Shown here: positions 53,012 through 63,983 of the stretch, one piece after another
Layout of the letters: each line of letters starts with the position of its first letter
Numbering within the stretch: position 1 is the stretch's first letter
Source: Symbiodinium natans
Taxonomy: Eukaryota > Sar > Dinophyceae > Suessiales > Symbiodiniaceae
Direction of reading: 5' to 3'
Assembly (NCBI GenBank): GCA_905221605.1
Contig: CAJNDS010002313.1
Location: 755,001 to 819,000, forward strand
DNA: 64,000 bases
Program-made: the position numbers and the translations under genes
Notes under the pieces: generated by a model
Seen by the model: the letters and a program-made list of their open reading frames with translations, nothing else
Database searches by the model: none
What the model was told of the DNA's origin: nothing

Positions 53012-53221
53012 GTGTCACCATGTTCTGGCGTAAAGAGGTGCTGGCATCCTGTTCGCGAGTTCCAGTGTGGCGTAGCCGTCCGTATACGCCCACTGATCAG
53101 TTTGCGGCGCTTGCCTGTGCTGCCCATTCCTACTTCAAAGGCGAAGAATTGTCCCCGCCAATCTTCACCCGTGGCAAACGACGTCCCACTGTGAGATATC
53201 CCAGCTGCGTTGCATTCAGGT
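53012..53221 (+). CDS. candidate exon, unknown; both strands open
   Basis: After CCCAG|G the + frame reads MFWRKEVLASCSRVPVWRSR, then FAALACAAHSYFKGEELSPP, ending at TGA at 53221-53223. The minus strand is open over 52912-53253 and reads GEDWRGQFFAFEVGMG and similar. Neither could be assigned to a family; the + strand is preferred because neighbours are +. Confidence 0.22.
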
Positions 53222-54008
53222 GACGCATGCTTGTTAAGAGCGCAGGAGACCAAAGTCTGTCAGGGCAATTGGCCTTAAAGGCTAAATCGTTCGGCCCCAT
53301 GTGCCATCTGAGGCCTTGCCTCCTCATGCCTCCTTTCCACACACGGAATCTCCGCGTGCCCTGCGCAGACACATGCAGACACTCACGAAGGTAGTTCAAG
53401 CTGGAGAGAAGCCCAAGCCCCACATCTCCCAGTAAAAATCTCCGACACCAAGGCTAGCCTGGGCTTGCGCCGAGGGCGGTTCGCCGATGCCGGAGGTGTT
53501 CGGAGCACCGCCGGCAGAGGCAGAAGGGGGGGGTGAGTGGAGGGGACTCGCGTCAGCTATCAGTTTTTTGAAACCCCCGGCCAGAGAAAGATTCGCAGCA
53601 AACCCTAAGCCGCGCCACTTTTAAAGAAGGAAACCCCCCCCCCTCACCAAAAACCACTGAGGGATTCGAAGCGAGAAGGCGACCATGGGGCTGAAGGCAG
53701 CTACCAGTAGAGCAGATCGTGCTCCCACACAGGTGCCCGTGGACTTGGCCGAGCATGTGTGGTCGTCCTGTTCATCCGTGGCCTCCAAGTCTCAGAAGCA
53801 TCTTCAGCATTGAGTTGGGGGGGGGGGGGGGAGGGGCAGAGGAACTTAAGCTGCAGGAAAGATGCCTACAAACTTCTTGTCCACCAAGGCTTGAGCGCGA
53901 GCATGCAGATACGAGACTGACACAAGTAGCCAAGAAGCTTTCAGGGGGAGCCTGAGGCTGCAGAGCCCAAGCAGGGCTCGGAACAACCCCGAAATCTCTT
54001 GGAACATT

Positions 54009-54030
54009 AAACCCTAAACCCTAAACCCTC
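54009..54030. repeat. telomeric repeat (CCCTAAA)3 at a 3' splice site
   Basis: Three CCCTAAA units end about four bases before the AG (54033-54034) of the first recognised hydroxylase exon and form the pyrimidine-containing end of the intron. Confidence 0.9.
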
Positions 54031-54034
54031 ACAG

Positions 54035-55457
54035 GAACAGATTGGTCTCTGGATGGCCCCTGCCCATCGTGGAAGCTGGGGAGGTGCTTTCGGAGGACCA
54101 GATGGCAGCACTGGTCCAGCTGGCCAATGAGCGCCTTGACATCAGTTCGGTTGTAGCTCCACGTGCCTCAATATTCGCCTCTAGGTCCTAAAGCCCAAAG
54201 GCCTCAGAAACAGCAAAAAAGGAACGACCTTTGGCGCCCATCTGCGCGGCGCAGTGCTGGTGACGGCAGCCCTGGCGGCGCCGTTGAGGGCTGTCCCTGG
54301 ACAGCTCTGCTGAGTACCGTGGCAGAGGGCAGTTGAGACTTGGGATTGGGATGCTTGTGTGGTGTGGGATGTGCGGTAGAGAGTCGAGTTGTCCATGTTG
54401 AGTCAGCGGCTTGAGGCAAATGGACTTCAGGGACCCAGGGTTCTGAATTGCAGGGCAGATTAGGGCGCGAGGCTTGAGCACTTCGACCGACCCGCAGGTT
54501 GCGGTGGTGGATGTAATGCTTGGGGTGATGGTATGGCCTCGGATGAAGAAATGCATGCAAGTGTGAGGGGCTTTGTCTACCGGGGCAACAGCAGATGTAG
54601 TATGTTCCATTCTCGCAGCATCCGCTCCACTGCATGGTCGGGCTTGGGGGAGAGCTTTGGAGTTGCCGGCGTTGGTCCCCAACCCGAAGCCCAGATTCGA
54701 AGGTGTCAGGTGTTTAGGCCTCAGTGCTCTGCTCAGGTTCTCCAGACCACCGACAACATCCTGCGGGCAGGGCCTTGAGGCAGTGGACAGCGGAGCTGTT
54801 CCAGGCGCCTGTGGAGAACGTGGAAGCAGTGCGCTTGATCCGGTGCCTGGGGCAAGAATCTGTGGTGGTTGTGGGGTGAGCATGGAGGTCCGGAAATTCT
54901 AGGCCATCTAGGGGGCCTAATCGGGTTTGTGGAATGTGCGCTCAATCGGGAGATGCCTTCTCCGTGGATTGTTAGATTTTGCCAAAACAACCTTACAGTC
55001 GTGTTCTTCTGGGCGTCATTGGGTGTCATATGCACGCACACATAGACGTAGCCACAGGTACCGACAAGGCGAGGGGGCTCTCGGCGCGCACGTGGATGCC
55101 AGGCCTAGGCATGACTCCAGCCTCTGGCTGAGTGGGCAGCGCCTGGCCACGGTGATGCTTTTGCTGGGGGCTTTGCCTGAGGGAGCTGGCGGTGACCTCC
55201 TCTTCCCTTTGTTGGAGGAGGGTGACGGGAAGCAGGTGCGGATGATGAAAGCTTGCACGCAAAATACCGTACGCAATGCAGATAGATACAGTATGAGCCC
55301 TGAAGGGCTTGTGCTTTTCCCCCAGGTGCCGCTGTCACCTGGCCGGGCCCTGGTCTGGCCCACCACGGACCGGGAAGGGCGTCCAGAGGCCCGCGCCGCC
55401 CGCCAAGCACTGCCGCTGCAAAGCGCTGCCACGAAGTACGTGGCCATGACTCTCTGA
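54035..55457 (+). CDS. prolyl 4-hydroxylase-like 2OG-Fe(II) dioxygenase (multi-exon)
   Basis: Four exons were read. 54035 to about 54140 encodes PIVEAGEVLSEDQMAALVQL, the helix at the start of P4Hc domains. 54771-54842 (AG|G to GT) ends NVEAVRLIR. 55058-55235 begins Y-R-Q-G-E-G-A-L-G-A-HVD and continues GQRLATVMLLLGALPEGAGG. 55326-55457 encodes SPGRALVW and ends SAATKYVAMTL, TGA. The junction LIR|YRQGEGALGAHVD rebuilds the conserved RY..G....H.D segment, which supports the splicing. The HxD iron ligands and the 2-oxoglutarate Lys (TKY) are present. The second iron His, expected just before ALP, is missing: the sequence is ARQALP. The protein may be inactive or divergent. Family members hydroxylate prolines in secreted or signalling proteins with 2-oxoglutarate, O2 and iron. 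Upstream exons, and any signal peptide, are unresolved. Confidence 0.82.
54771..54842 (+). CDS. P4H exon ending VEAVRLIR
   Basis: From GGGCAG|G to a GT donor (GTGCCT). It encodes ALRQWTAELFQAPVENVEAV then RLIR, entering and leaving in phases that fit the next exon. Confidence 0.75.
55058..55235 (+). CDS. P4H exon with HxD motif
   Basis: From CCACAG|G to GTGCGG. The His codon is at 55089-55091 and the Asp codon at 55095-55097. The core strand segment LPEGAGGDLLFPL follows, matching the EGGET-F-P region of the family. Confidence 0.85.
55326..55457 (+). CDS. P4H terminal exon
   Basis: From CCCCCAG|G, 43 codons then TGA. It encodes V-P-L-S-P-G-R-A-L-V-W (the strand before the distal ligand), then an Arg/Ala-rich segment and A-T-K-Y-V-A. 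The distal His position is Arg or Gln. Confidence 0.8.
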   Translation: MPLSPGRALVWPTTDREGRPEARAARQALPLQSAATKYVAMTL

Positions 55458-55639
55458 GAGCAGCTTTAGTCCTTGCTCTTGGGAACGTCGTAATCTTGCA
55501 GGATCTTTGCAGGTTTAGTCAGTCATGAGGTCTGGCGGAGAATGTAGCATCAAGTCTGCATCTCAGGACGTGGCTGCGAACTGAACCGGCACCAGGCGAA
55601 CCTGGGGGAGTTCCTGGCTGAACTCTCATCCCTTCCATT

Positions 55640-55757
55640 GCGTTAAAAACTGTAAGCGCGTCGTCGCAGCCTTGGGCGAAGAACTTGAGTTGAGCTTGCG
55701 GGCGGAAGACCAGCTCCTGTCCACGCTGCTCCTGGACCACTTCTTTGTGCTGATGCC
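55640..55757 (+). CDS. candidate exon, leucine-rich helix
   Basis: The frame reads KNCKRVVAALGEELELSLRA, then EDQLLSTLLLDHFFVLMPPP. It is strongly helical. The acceptor may be GCAG at about 55658. The minus strand is also open here (55519-55863) and less structured. No family recognised. Confidence 0.33.
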
Positions 55758-56490
55758 GCCGCCGTCGACACAGAGAGACTGAGAGGGACGAGAGGAGGCG
55801 GAGCGCATGGCGCAGAGCCGATCGAGCGCGGCGGGTGAAAAGGATGGGCTGCTGGGGCTTCATGTCACCTGACTTGTCCAGCGCCGGGACCTGCTTGACC
55901 CGGTTGACACTATCTATGCCTTCTAGTGGAATCTGAGTGGTAATGTAAAACTTCAGAGGTTTCGAGCATGCATGAAGCCAGGCCCATGATTGTTGTGTCT
56001 ACCCAAACGCAAAAAACCCTGCTTTGTCTCCCGCAGGCTGCGCACATGTACTGAAAAGCCATTCGGACCCTGGTACCAAAGCCCCCCGGCCATGCACGTT
56101 TCACCCCGTCCCTTTGTCGGGGCGGTGTTGGTGCAAATGACACACGTGTAGTACGCGCACCGCACCCTGTAAAGAATCGTGCTATTGCGATCTGTGAAAC
56201 AGGAGTCCTCATGTTGTGTGTATGTGTGTGCGGTTGGTAAGCTATGGTGCTTCCTATATCAGGCATCTGTTTCTTCATGCAGTGTTCCTTCCAATGCGTA
56301 TTCTGTGAGTGGTGATCGCTAGCAATCCCGGAAAAAGCGATATGCGTATCGACCCCATACCCTGGTGTAGAGGGTGTCGGGTCTGAGGGCCCAAGCGCTA
56401 AGCTTTTGGACCCACGTTGCAAATGCCCGTACCATTTCGGACATCACCCTGCAACCTTTGCCGGCTTGTCCATCGGCACCTTGGCGACCA

Positions 56491-56547
56491 GGCGCAAGGC
56501 TACGAGGACGTAGTCCAGCACCTGCCGAAGCTGGACGCTGCCCTGAA
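56491..56547 (+). CDS. candidate exon, helical segment
   Basis: From CCAG|G the frame reads AQGYEDVVQHLPKLDAALKG, ending near a GC donor. It is a mixed, amphipathic segment. A second candidate is at about 56897-56940 (CDLEKLLQEEATRG). No family recognised. Confidence 0.3.
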
Positions 56548-57054
56548 AGGCCGCACTTCCTTTCCTTGCATATGTTTGGACCATGGTGCACATGGGAGTC
56601 TTAAGGAGCTTGCACGGTGTGACTGGACGACACAAGCTCGAAACCTCTACGGCCTTGGGGGGTTTGGGTTCATTTCGGAATGAAGCCCCCGCCGCAAGAT
56701 TCGCCCTCCGCGACGTTGGCGGACTTGTATTCGGCGCTTGCCTGCTGCAGCCGCCAGGGCCTCGAAAACTCCTTTGGACACACTTGGTCGAGCCAGGGGC
56801 AGGTGCTTGCTAGACAGGCAAGTCGATTCTCAGCCCAGCGTACGCCCTCAAATCTCGCATGTGTTGGTTCACAATCATCCCAACCCAGAGTGCCAATCTG
56901 CGACCTTGAGAAGCTGCTGCAGGAGGAAGCGACGCGCGGCTCCCCCAACCCCCCGAAGCCTAGAATCCTTACAACCCTTCACATGATCATCCGTTCTTGT
57001 GTCAAGCCCGCGATTCGATTCCCGAACCCCTTAATGTTGACTTCGCATTAATAA

Positions 57055-57064
57055 ACCCCCCCCC
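57055..57064. repeat. C10 run
   Basis: One of only two long C-runs on the + strand, apart from the C17 at 17285-17301. Ten other long homopolymer runs are G on the + strand. Confidence 0.9.
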
Positions 57065-57673
57065 CTTCATTGATCAATCTCTCCGGCCAGGGCCTCCTCA
57101 ATACTGTTCGCCTAAATCCTGGTAGGACGTAGTATTAGCTTTAGTATTAGGTAGTAGCACCACGCCCGTAAAAACCGGATTTCCCGGGTCGGATTTTACA
57201 ATTGTGGCGGGCTACACTATTGTGTTCCGGCAGCGGGATTTTACAATTGCGGGTGGATCCACTAATGTGAAGTCAACATTAAACCCCAGACCATCCCCGG
57301 GTCCATTGATGGCAGGTTGTGATGAGCCCTGCCGCTTCGCGGGTGCACCCAGCTCAGAGGGCCCAGGATGCGAATGGCCAACTCCATACCCCTCGAATCG
57401 TATTACAACTGCATGTCTAGGAGAGTGCTGGAGTCTACGTAGGACGAGTACAAAAAAAGGCAACCAGAACAAGGGAAGGCCGAAATAGGTGCCCGGCACC
57501 GGGAGCCTGCAGTCCCGGCCCCGGTAGATGTAAAATGGGAACCACCCAACCCGTACCCATAAAATGCATGATCTCATGTGACAGTTCGGGTGCACCCCGA
57601 CACATCCCTCCCAATCAGGTCAAGTGGAATAGGTACTGACTTCCTGCCCCCTCGACCCTCCTCCTCCAGACAA

Positions 57674-57732
57674 ACCCTAAACCCTCAACCCTAAACCCTA
57701 AACCCTAAACCCTAAACCCTAACCCTAAACTT
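57674..57732. repeat. interstitial telomeric array (CCCTAAA)8
   Basis: About eight CCCTAAA units with one shortened and one variant unit. A short TTTAGGG remnant lies at 57990-58018, immediately before a G13 run. Confidence 0.95.
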
Positions 57733-58689
57733 TTTGTGATGCTCCCCGGCTTGGCCTTCGCCCGTTCTGGCTCCAGGGGGGTTTGCAAGTGCAGGGGTCG
57801 AAGATGTTGGAAGGTTAAAAGGTGCGAAGAGAAATCGCATGAAGGGGCATTCTTATGTTAAGATCTGTCCAGCCGCAAATCAAAGGGACAAGATCGGGGA
57901 GAAGATTTGTTTTCCGCAGCCGCTTGCCATGGCTGCGTGGCACTTCATCACCCTGGGGTGGCCAAGCTGCATGTTGAAGCTTTGTTCAGGGTTTATTAGG
58001 GTTTAGGGTTTATGGTTTTGGAGGTTTGTGGGGGGGGGGGGGGTTCTCATGTGTGCCAAGTCTCTTCACAGCATTCAGCCTGCATTGAGGGACGAAGTGA
58101 TGCTTCTTCACTATTTCTTCACAATCAATAGGCATATGAACTCCAGCATCTAAAGCTCCAATAAAGATCTTCAAGCGAGGTTCAGCCTTGCCTGGGGCCT
58201 TGATCCGGCACTGCAGCAGGCACTGCCTTGATCGCTTTGGGCGTTGGAAGCTCCCAATACAATACCCAGTAGCCAGCAGCAGAGGTATGGGTCGTTTCCT
58301 AGATTAGGGTCCGTCAGCCCCAGCCCCACAGGTCGTCGACAGAGCGCGGGCTGCATCCCGGAACGCATCCGAAGAAGCAGCAAAGGCACTGTCTGCTGCT
58401 TGGCCAGAGTGGGCTTCTGGCCCTTTACAGGTGTGCCAACAATGTTGGCCTGAATCGGGGCAGTGCCAGGTCTTGTGAGTGGGTTTTTGGGCGTGCTGTC
58501 GCTGGTGCCCTGGGCTTGGGGAGGCCTAGGAGCGGGTGCTGAATGTTAGGGGAATGCACAGGAAGGGCGTTGAAGCGAGCTCGTGGTTTTTAGATCTCGA
58601 AAGTCTGGGGTGCGAGGTTGCAGCGTATTGAGTTGCGACAAGTATTGTGCCGCTCGTGTTCTGACTTCAAGACTTCCTCGTAAACAAAG

Positions 58690-58775
58690 AGACCCGCTCG
58701 GGGCGCACCGCGCAACCAAGGATATCTTTGATTCGCGGCTCTTCCGGCTGGAGCTGGCTTTGCAAGGTCGGCCCG
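58690..58775 (+). CDS. candidate exon, unknown protein
   Basis: The frame reads PLGAHRATKDIFDSRLFRLE, then LALQ, before a GT donor at about 58767 (GGTCGG). Helical and well mixed. No family recognised. Confidence 0.28.
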
Positions 58776-59265
58776 TTTGACGTGACAGCCGGGCATACAC
58801 CACAAACCTATTGCTGCTCTTTGTATTGGGATAGCACCTGCCACCTCAACCAGGCTCAACCAGTCGCAGATAGTCGAAGCTGGGGCTGTAAACGGAACAA
58901 GTTTGTCCAAAGAAGACGACCAGAACGCCCCCGCAATTCTGTCACATTCCCTCTTGCCTCTGCGCGCTCCCACATGCGCTCTGACATACTCTCCCAGCCT
59001 CTGCACGCTTCTTGCTTCGACCGGCGCTTCTGCATAAAGATATCCTATGGTGCACGTTGCGGTTCATTCGCTCGAGGCCTCTGCACTCCTGCTCCACATG
59101 CCGCATATGCGCAGTGCTCGTTTGCTAGAAATGATGGGCGAGTGTTGCCGCTCAAGCTCATGTTCGCTCCAACCGTGGGAACCCGGTTTCCATAGCCTTC
59201 ACCTCTGTTTAGGGCGTATGCCAGCATAAGGCCCCCAGCATCCATGAGACAGGAGGTGGCAAAGG

Positions 59266-59455
59266 GAGGCGCTTGGCTTCCCTTCCCACGGACACATTGC
59301 TGGCGGAAGTGGAGGAGACGAGGGGGCAGCTCTTGCAAGAACCTGAACTCCAGGGAGAATCCAAAGACAGCCCAAACGTATCTCGAAGGCATCCCGAGGC
59401 CGAAGCCCAACATGCTCGAGCAAGAGCCCCCATTCACGGGCTGTCGAGTCTAGGA
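59266..59455 (+). CDS. candidate exon, acidic helical protein
   Basis: After an AG|G near 59265 the frame reads LASLPTDTLLAEVEETRGQL, then LQEPELQGESKDSPNVSRRH. It continues open, Ala/Arg/His-rich, to a stop at 59473. It has an acidic helix followed by a disordered stretch. It may join the terminal exon at 59534-59685. No family recognised. Confidence 0.38.
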
Positions 59456-59533
59456 TACAATCTTTCGATGTAGGCGGTGAGGGTTTCAGGACTTCCGGGC
59501 CACTGTAGCAGGTCCCAGGTCACAGGCACTGAG

Positions 59534-59685
59534 ACAAGTTGGCCGGTGTCCTGTACCCTGAAGCGGTGAAACCTCTCAATCCCCACCGCCCAGAAGAGGA
59601 CGCCCTGCGATCAGTCGAGTGGGTGACAAACTTCGGTTTGGACATCGACAGCCTCAAGGAGCACCCCGGTGAATCTGCGGCTTGA
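59534..59685 (+). CDS. candidate terminal exon, unknown protein
   Basis: About 50 codons from an AG near 59532 to TGA at 59683-59685, with no ATG at the start. It reads GVLYPEAVKPLNPHRPEEDA, then LRSVEWVTNFGLDIDSLKEH. This is one of the most protein-like unassigned frames in the window. The minus strand is also partly open. No family recognised. Confidence 0.4.
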
Positions 59686-59961
59686 CAGCTCCTAGAGCTC
59701 CCCAACCAACCTCGGACAGCTTCGAGCCTGGAACCTCTGTTGCTTGGGGGGGGGGGGATATTGCACTTGGATAAGAAAAAACCAAGAAGGGCGTCCAGCA
59801 TTCACGCCAGAACCTTGAAGAGCCCAAATCCAAGTCTGAGGGGCTGTCCATACACACGGTGGATGCCTTCGGCGGGCGATTCCCGAGCATTTGGGAGCTC
59901 AAAGTCGCCTGGCCCAGAACCGCTTCGCACTTTCCCGCATCGCCTTCAGCCCGTGGTCGGA

Positions 59962-60020
59962 GGGTTTAGGGCGGGTTTAGGGTATAGGGCAGGTTTAGGG
60001 TTCAGAGTTTAGGGTTTGGG
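59962..60020. repeat. degenerate telomeric array
   Basis: TTTAGGG units mixed with GGGCGGGTTTAGGGTATAGGGC variants. Confidence 0.75.
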
Positions 60021-60141
60021 GCTGGTTCAAAAGGGTTGCAACGGCGTTGGTTTTCCTTGCGGACCTGTAAGCCCAGGCTCTCAACTCCAGCCTCGTGGCC
60101 AACGTTTCGGGCAAGCAGTGGGGTTCCGCGGCCAGTCATAT

Positions 60142-60242
60142 GGGTGTTTACGACAATCAGGGGACCCCGAATATAGTCACCCAAATAGTCGGATCCCCAT
60201 ATAAAACGGGCCCCAATAAGGCACTCCTAATATCGTAAACCC
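60142..60242. mobile_element. MITE-like element, family 1
   Basis: A 101 bp element with termini GGGTGTTTACGA and ATCGTAAACCC. It is in the opposite orientation to 38967-39064 and is the most complete copy. It has no coding capacity. Confidence 0.87.
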
Positions 60243-60249
60243 TATACAG

Positions 60250-60960
60250 GACATGTTGGTCAATAGCTTGCAAACTTTGAAAGCAGCTTTCCTAATTAGT
60301 ACGGGGTTTCAGTTACTTGGGAAAATTCAAAGTACGGGTCACCCATAAATGTTGTTAAGGAATCCAGGGAGCTCGCCTTTTCTACTCTCCTGAATGTCCT
60401 TCGACAGCCACTACCGGGCATTTAAAGCATTGAAAGGCCCTTAACCTTAGCATCTTCAGAGTCGTTAGACATCTTGACTTCAAAGGCCACAGTGTTGTCC
60501 AATGCCTTCAAATGCGAGCCCGGCCCTTTATGGATCATTAGACTTGTCTGGACTTTTTAACCTTGAAAGTCTCCGAGAATCAGATTCTAAAAGGTTAATG
60601 TTCCTTTACAGTTTTGTACTTCAGACGGATGTCCGGACTTTTCAAGTTGCACGCGGCTTTTTAACATTCAAAATGCCCGTCTTCCTCGCAACCGTGGTCA
60701 CTCGGGTTTTGGGAAGGGGACTGACTGGTTCGGCTGAGGACTCCTAAGGCCTCAAGGGCTCAGGGGCCCCCACCCTTGGAAGGGCCACAAGGGGCTAAGT
60801 TTCCTTCCGGCCGAGGCATCCTGGAAGCTGCTGAGCAAGGCAGAGCTTTAAGGGCTTCTGGGTGCAGGGAGGCTGTTGCAGGGCTTGGGCAACAGTTTGC
60901 AGCGCCACGCACGCAGCTAGGTGCTTCTGGTTTGGGTCACTCTTTCCGAGCCAAAAGATG
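60250..60960. other. no recognised gene, somewhat AT-richer
   Basis: An 81-codon frame (60502-60747) has mixed composition but no motifs or splice borders. Likely intronic or intergenic. Confidence 0.4.
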
Positions 60961-60969
60961 TTGGGCTTG

Positions 60970-61085
60970 GGGCGAAAGTGATGACATCCGTAGTCGCCAT
61001 GGCCAAGATGCCCAGGCAAGGTTTCATAGACGACCTTTGCATTGAAAGCAAAGCTTCACAAGACTGGTCACGCCGAGAGCGGTGA
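60970..61085 (+). CDS. candidate terminal exon, unknown protein
   Basis: The frame reads MTSVVAMAKMPRQGFIDDLC, then IESKASQDWSRRER and stops at 61084-61086. It is hydrophilic. No clear acceptor; no family recognised. Confidence 0.22.
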
Positions 61086-61089
61086 TGAG

Positions 61090-63000
61090 CTGCAAAGCAG
61101 CCTATGTAGCCTAGATTCACAAATCTTTGCCACCATTCACGTCATACCTGCGCGAATGGTTCACACTGGCCTAGTTGAGTCAGATGACTTGTAACTTGTA
61201 TCCAAAGTGGCTTTGCCCAACTTTTGTCATGATCATCATGTTGAGTGCATCTGTGCCTCAGGGACTGCCGCTACCCCGAAGCCCTACGCGACCAAAAGCC
61301 CCAAATCGGACTGCTTGTTGGACCCAGCTCGAAACCAGCGAAGCCTGGGCAAAGGCCTCTACGGCCTTCCAGCCTTCCACAGCTTCGGCGCGCCCACAGT
61401 GACAGAGAGCCGACTTCGGCCCAGGCCATCCTGAGGGCAAAAGGTGCAGGTTGCATGCGATTGTTTGTGGGTGCTTCGGGGAGCTGAGGGTTCGTGCCTC
61501 GCCCCTTTAACATGTGGGTTGTGGTCCACAGACTATTTGCGGACTTTGGTTTTGCAGCCAGGTTTGGAGCAAGTAAGGACCTGGTTGACAGGACAGCAAA
61601 TCTCGCAATGCTCGGGTGAAGATCGAGGGCCTTCGCAGTGCGCACATCATGGCATCTACTACACCCTTTCCTCCTGCGTTAGGGTCCAATTCTGGAGCTT
61701 GCCCGTGGCATGCATGCTTGGTCTTGCTTGTTGCGGCTTTGTCAGTGCAGGTATCTGTCCGGCAACATGCGGCAATTAGACCTTGGAGTTCAGCGTCCCT
61801 TGGCCCGAAAATGTAGGCTCTCCCCAAACCGGGGTTGGGATTGCCAAGCCTTGGGTTCAAGGTGTCCAGAGCTTGAGAGTCTGAGGCTATGGCGCCATGG
61901 CTGCGGTGCTCCGGGGCGACGTGTTGCGACACAGGGCCGTGGTCGTGGGCACAGCAGCTTGGGCTCGGGCTTGAGGATGACCCCATTCAACTCAACTCAG
62001 AAGTCTCAGCCCTCAGACCCTTTGACCTTGCAAACCCCTTTAACTTGCAGGCATTATGTGGGAGTGCGTTTGGCATGCGTGGCAGAGGTTAAGAAGGCCC
62101 AGTCCGAATGAATTCCACCAAGCCCCCCCGAATCCCTTCAAACCCAAGAATCAAGGTAGGAGCCCAGATGAAAGCTTAAAGGCTTTAACCGGCTTAGGGT
62201 TGATCATGAGGACAGCGGCGGCTGGGAGTCTGGCTGCAACAAGTCCGTGACACCTGTGCACAAGCAAAGCTGGATCGAGAAGCTCGTGGAGGAAAGGGGG
62301 ATTTGACGGGTCAACGTGAGTAGAATGAACAACCGAAGAATCCAAATACAGCTCCCGGAATTTGATTGTGATTATGCTCATCACTTCTCTCTACCAAACC
62401 AGTGTATATGCAAGCGTCTCATTGTGAGCCTGTGACTTCACAAGAACTTGCTGAAGGACAAAGGCCAAAGCGACCAAAAAAGCACAGCCAAGCCAGTGAA
62501 CCTTTGATTCTGGCGCGGTGCCGCTTGATGCTTTTTTCCTGCTGGGCATGAGGTTTGGTTAACGCATCTAGGCCTGGTGGGGGTGCGTCGCCTTGTGCTT
62601 CCATGCTGAGTGCCCAAGCTAGAGTTGAGACGCCCAACCGCACCACCCCCAATTCGGGGGAGGCCAAGTAAGCGGGAAGCAAAGTATCAACTTTGCCAAC
62701 TGCAAACCTTGGACCCAGAACCTAGAGCACATATGAACACTCAACTGTGCAAAGCCCGACAGGAGCTCAGCGCCTGGCTTGCACTCTGAAGCATTGCATG
62801 GTGCACGTCGACGGGGTATAGAAGCAAGAAGGGCTCGGACTTTGGTTGGGTAAGGTCATTGGCGTGCTTGGGAGGTACAACTGCTCAGAGCCAAAAGGCC
62901 CAAAGCTACTTTCATTGAGACCACTCGCACCCTCCAAAACACACCACGCGGGAATGTAGGTAGGAGAAGCCCCTTCGCGAACGACTTAAAATATCCTAAA
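61090..63000. other. no recognised gene
   Basis: Several overlapping open frames on both strands (the longest is the 159-codon minus-strand frame at 61507-61986). None is distinguishable from chance. Confidence 0.45.
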
Positions 63001-63012
63001 ACACAGCGTTAG

Positions 63013-63058
63013 GGTCGAGATGAAGCAAAACAGGGCCTACATGCGCGCCAAAGCTCAG
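63013..63058 (+). CDS. candidate exon of a gene crossing the right edge
   Basis: From TTAG|G to a GC donor, the frame reads VEMKQNRAYMRAKAQ, a basic helix. It is one of four small exon candidates on the + strand in the last kilobase, all with AG|G acceptors. No family recognised. Confidence 0.33.
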
Positions 63059-63623
63059 GCCTTCACTGCGATCCTGTGGCCTCCACCCCGCAAGGGGTGC
63101 CGGACCTGCACCTTCACAGCCGGCCTCTGAGAAATTCGTTCTTCGCAGCACGAGCGCTTGCGTTTGGATGCGTTTGTGTACGGGGAGAGGTCGAGTTGAG
63201 TAGCTGGCTGGCGGAGCTTTGGAGGAAAGTCAGCTCACTTTGGGCCTGTTTTTTTTTTTTGCGAAGGAGCACCTGAAGCACTGACGCGGTCCTCGGAAAC
63301 TGCATACGTTTAAAGTTGAAAGTCCGGCTTGATGACTGGACGATACTCGTATCATGTTCTGGAGGGCTTGGGACTTCATGGGTTAGACAGTTGAATTCGG
63401 AAAGTCCAGGCTTCCTGGCCAACGTGCGCAGCTTTGGAACTGCCGGGGCCCAATTCGCGAAAAATCGAACGTGGCCTGGGGCTTCAGATCTGCAAGGTGC
63501 ACCATGTGCCCAGACCACTCCCGAAGCCGAGGGCGCATCCTCTTTGCCTTATGTCGTACGTGTCCTTTCGTCTTGCCTTTTCTTTGGGCTCTGCCCAAAC
63601 CCTGCTCTTCTTGTTTTCGCGAG

Positions 63624-63686
63624 GTCGGTGGGGGCGCGGCACGGCTGACGTCACCCGGCAGCGCATTGACTTTGCGATGATTCGAG
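63624..63686 (+). CDS. candidate exon of a gene crossing the right edge
   Basis: From GCGAG|G to GT (GTGGGC), the frame reads RWGRGTADVTRQRIDFAMIR. No family recognised. Confidence 0.35.
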
Positions 63687-63794
63687 GTGGGCGTTTGGAT
63701 TTCGCCCATGAGGGGCATCAAGGTTCGATGGCCAACCACAACCCCTCCATATCATCTCTCCGTGACCCCCAGCCCGAAATTTGCTTGAACTGAG

Positions 63795-63838
63795 GTATCA
63801 GCTCTTGGAGGAGGGTGCCGACGTGCGACCTATCGAAG
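63795..63838 (+). CDS. candidate exon of a gene crossing the right edge
   Basis: From TGAG|G to a GC donor (GGCGTG), the frame reads YQLLEEGADVRPIE. Phase does not join directly to 63624-63686, so an exon may be missing between them. No family recognised. Confidence 0.33.
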
Positions 63839-63927
63839 GCGTGCACAAGCCTTGACCTACTGGGGCTGGGACGAACAAACCTGTGCCGCGCAATCGAGAG
63901 GAGCTTGCCCTAGAGAGCCAATGCCAG

Positions 63928-63983
63928 GCAACATGTACACGGAAGCTGCTCTGCTCGGCGATTTCGTGGTGGATGACATCAAG
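63928..63983 (+). CDS. candidate exon of a gene crossing the right edge
   Basis: From GCCAG|G, the frame reads NMYTEAALLGDFVVDDIK with a GT at 63984; the frame also stays open to the end of the window. The gene probably continues beyond the edge. No family recognised. Confidence 0.35.

Noticed and set aside
54188-54883. 231-codon minus-strand open frame
   Set aside because: It lies antisense to an intron and an exon of the hydroxylase, whose + strand exons are supported by homology. Composition is Pro/Ser/Thr/His-rich and shadow-like.
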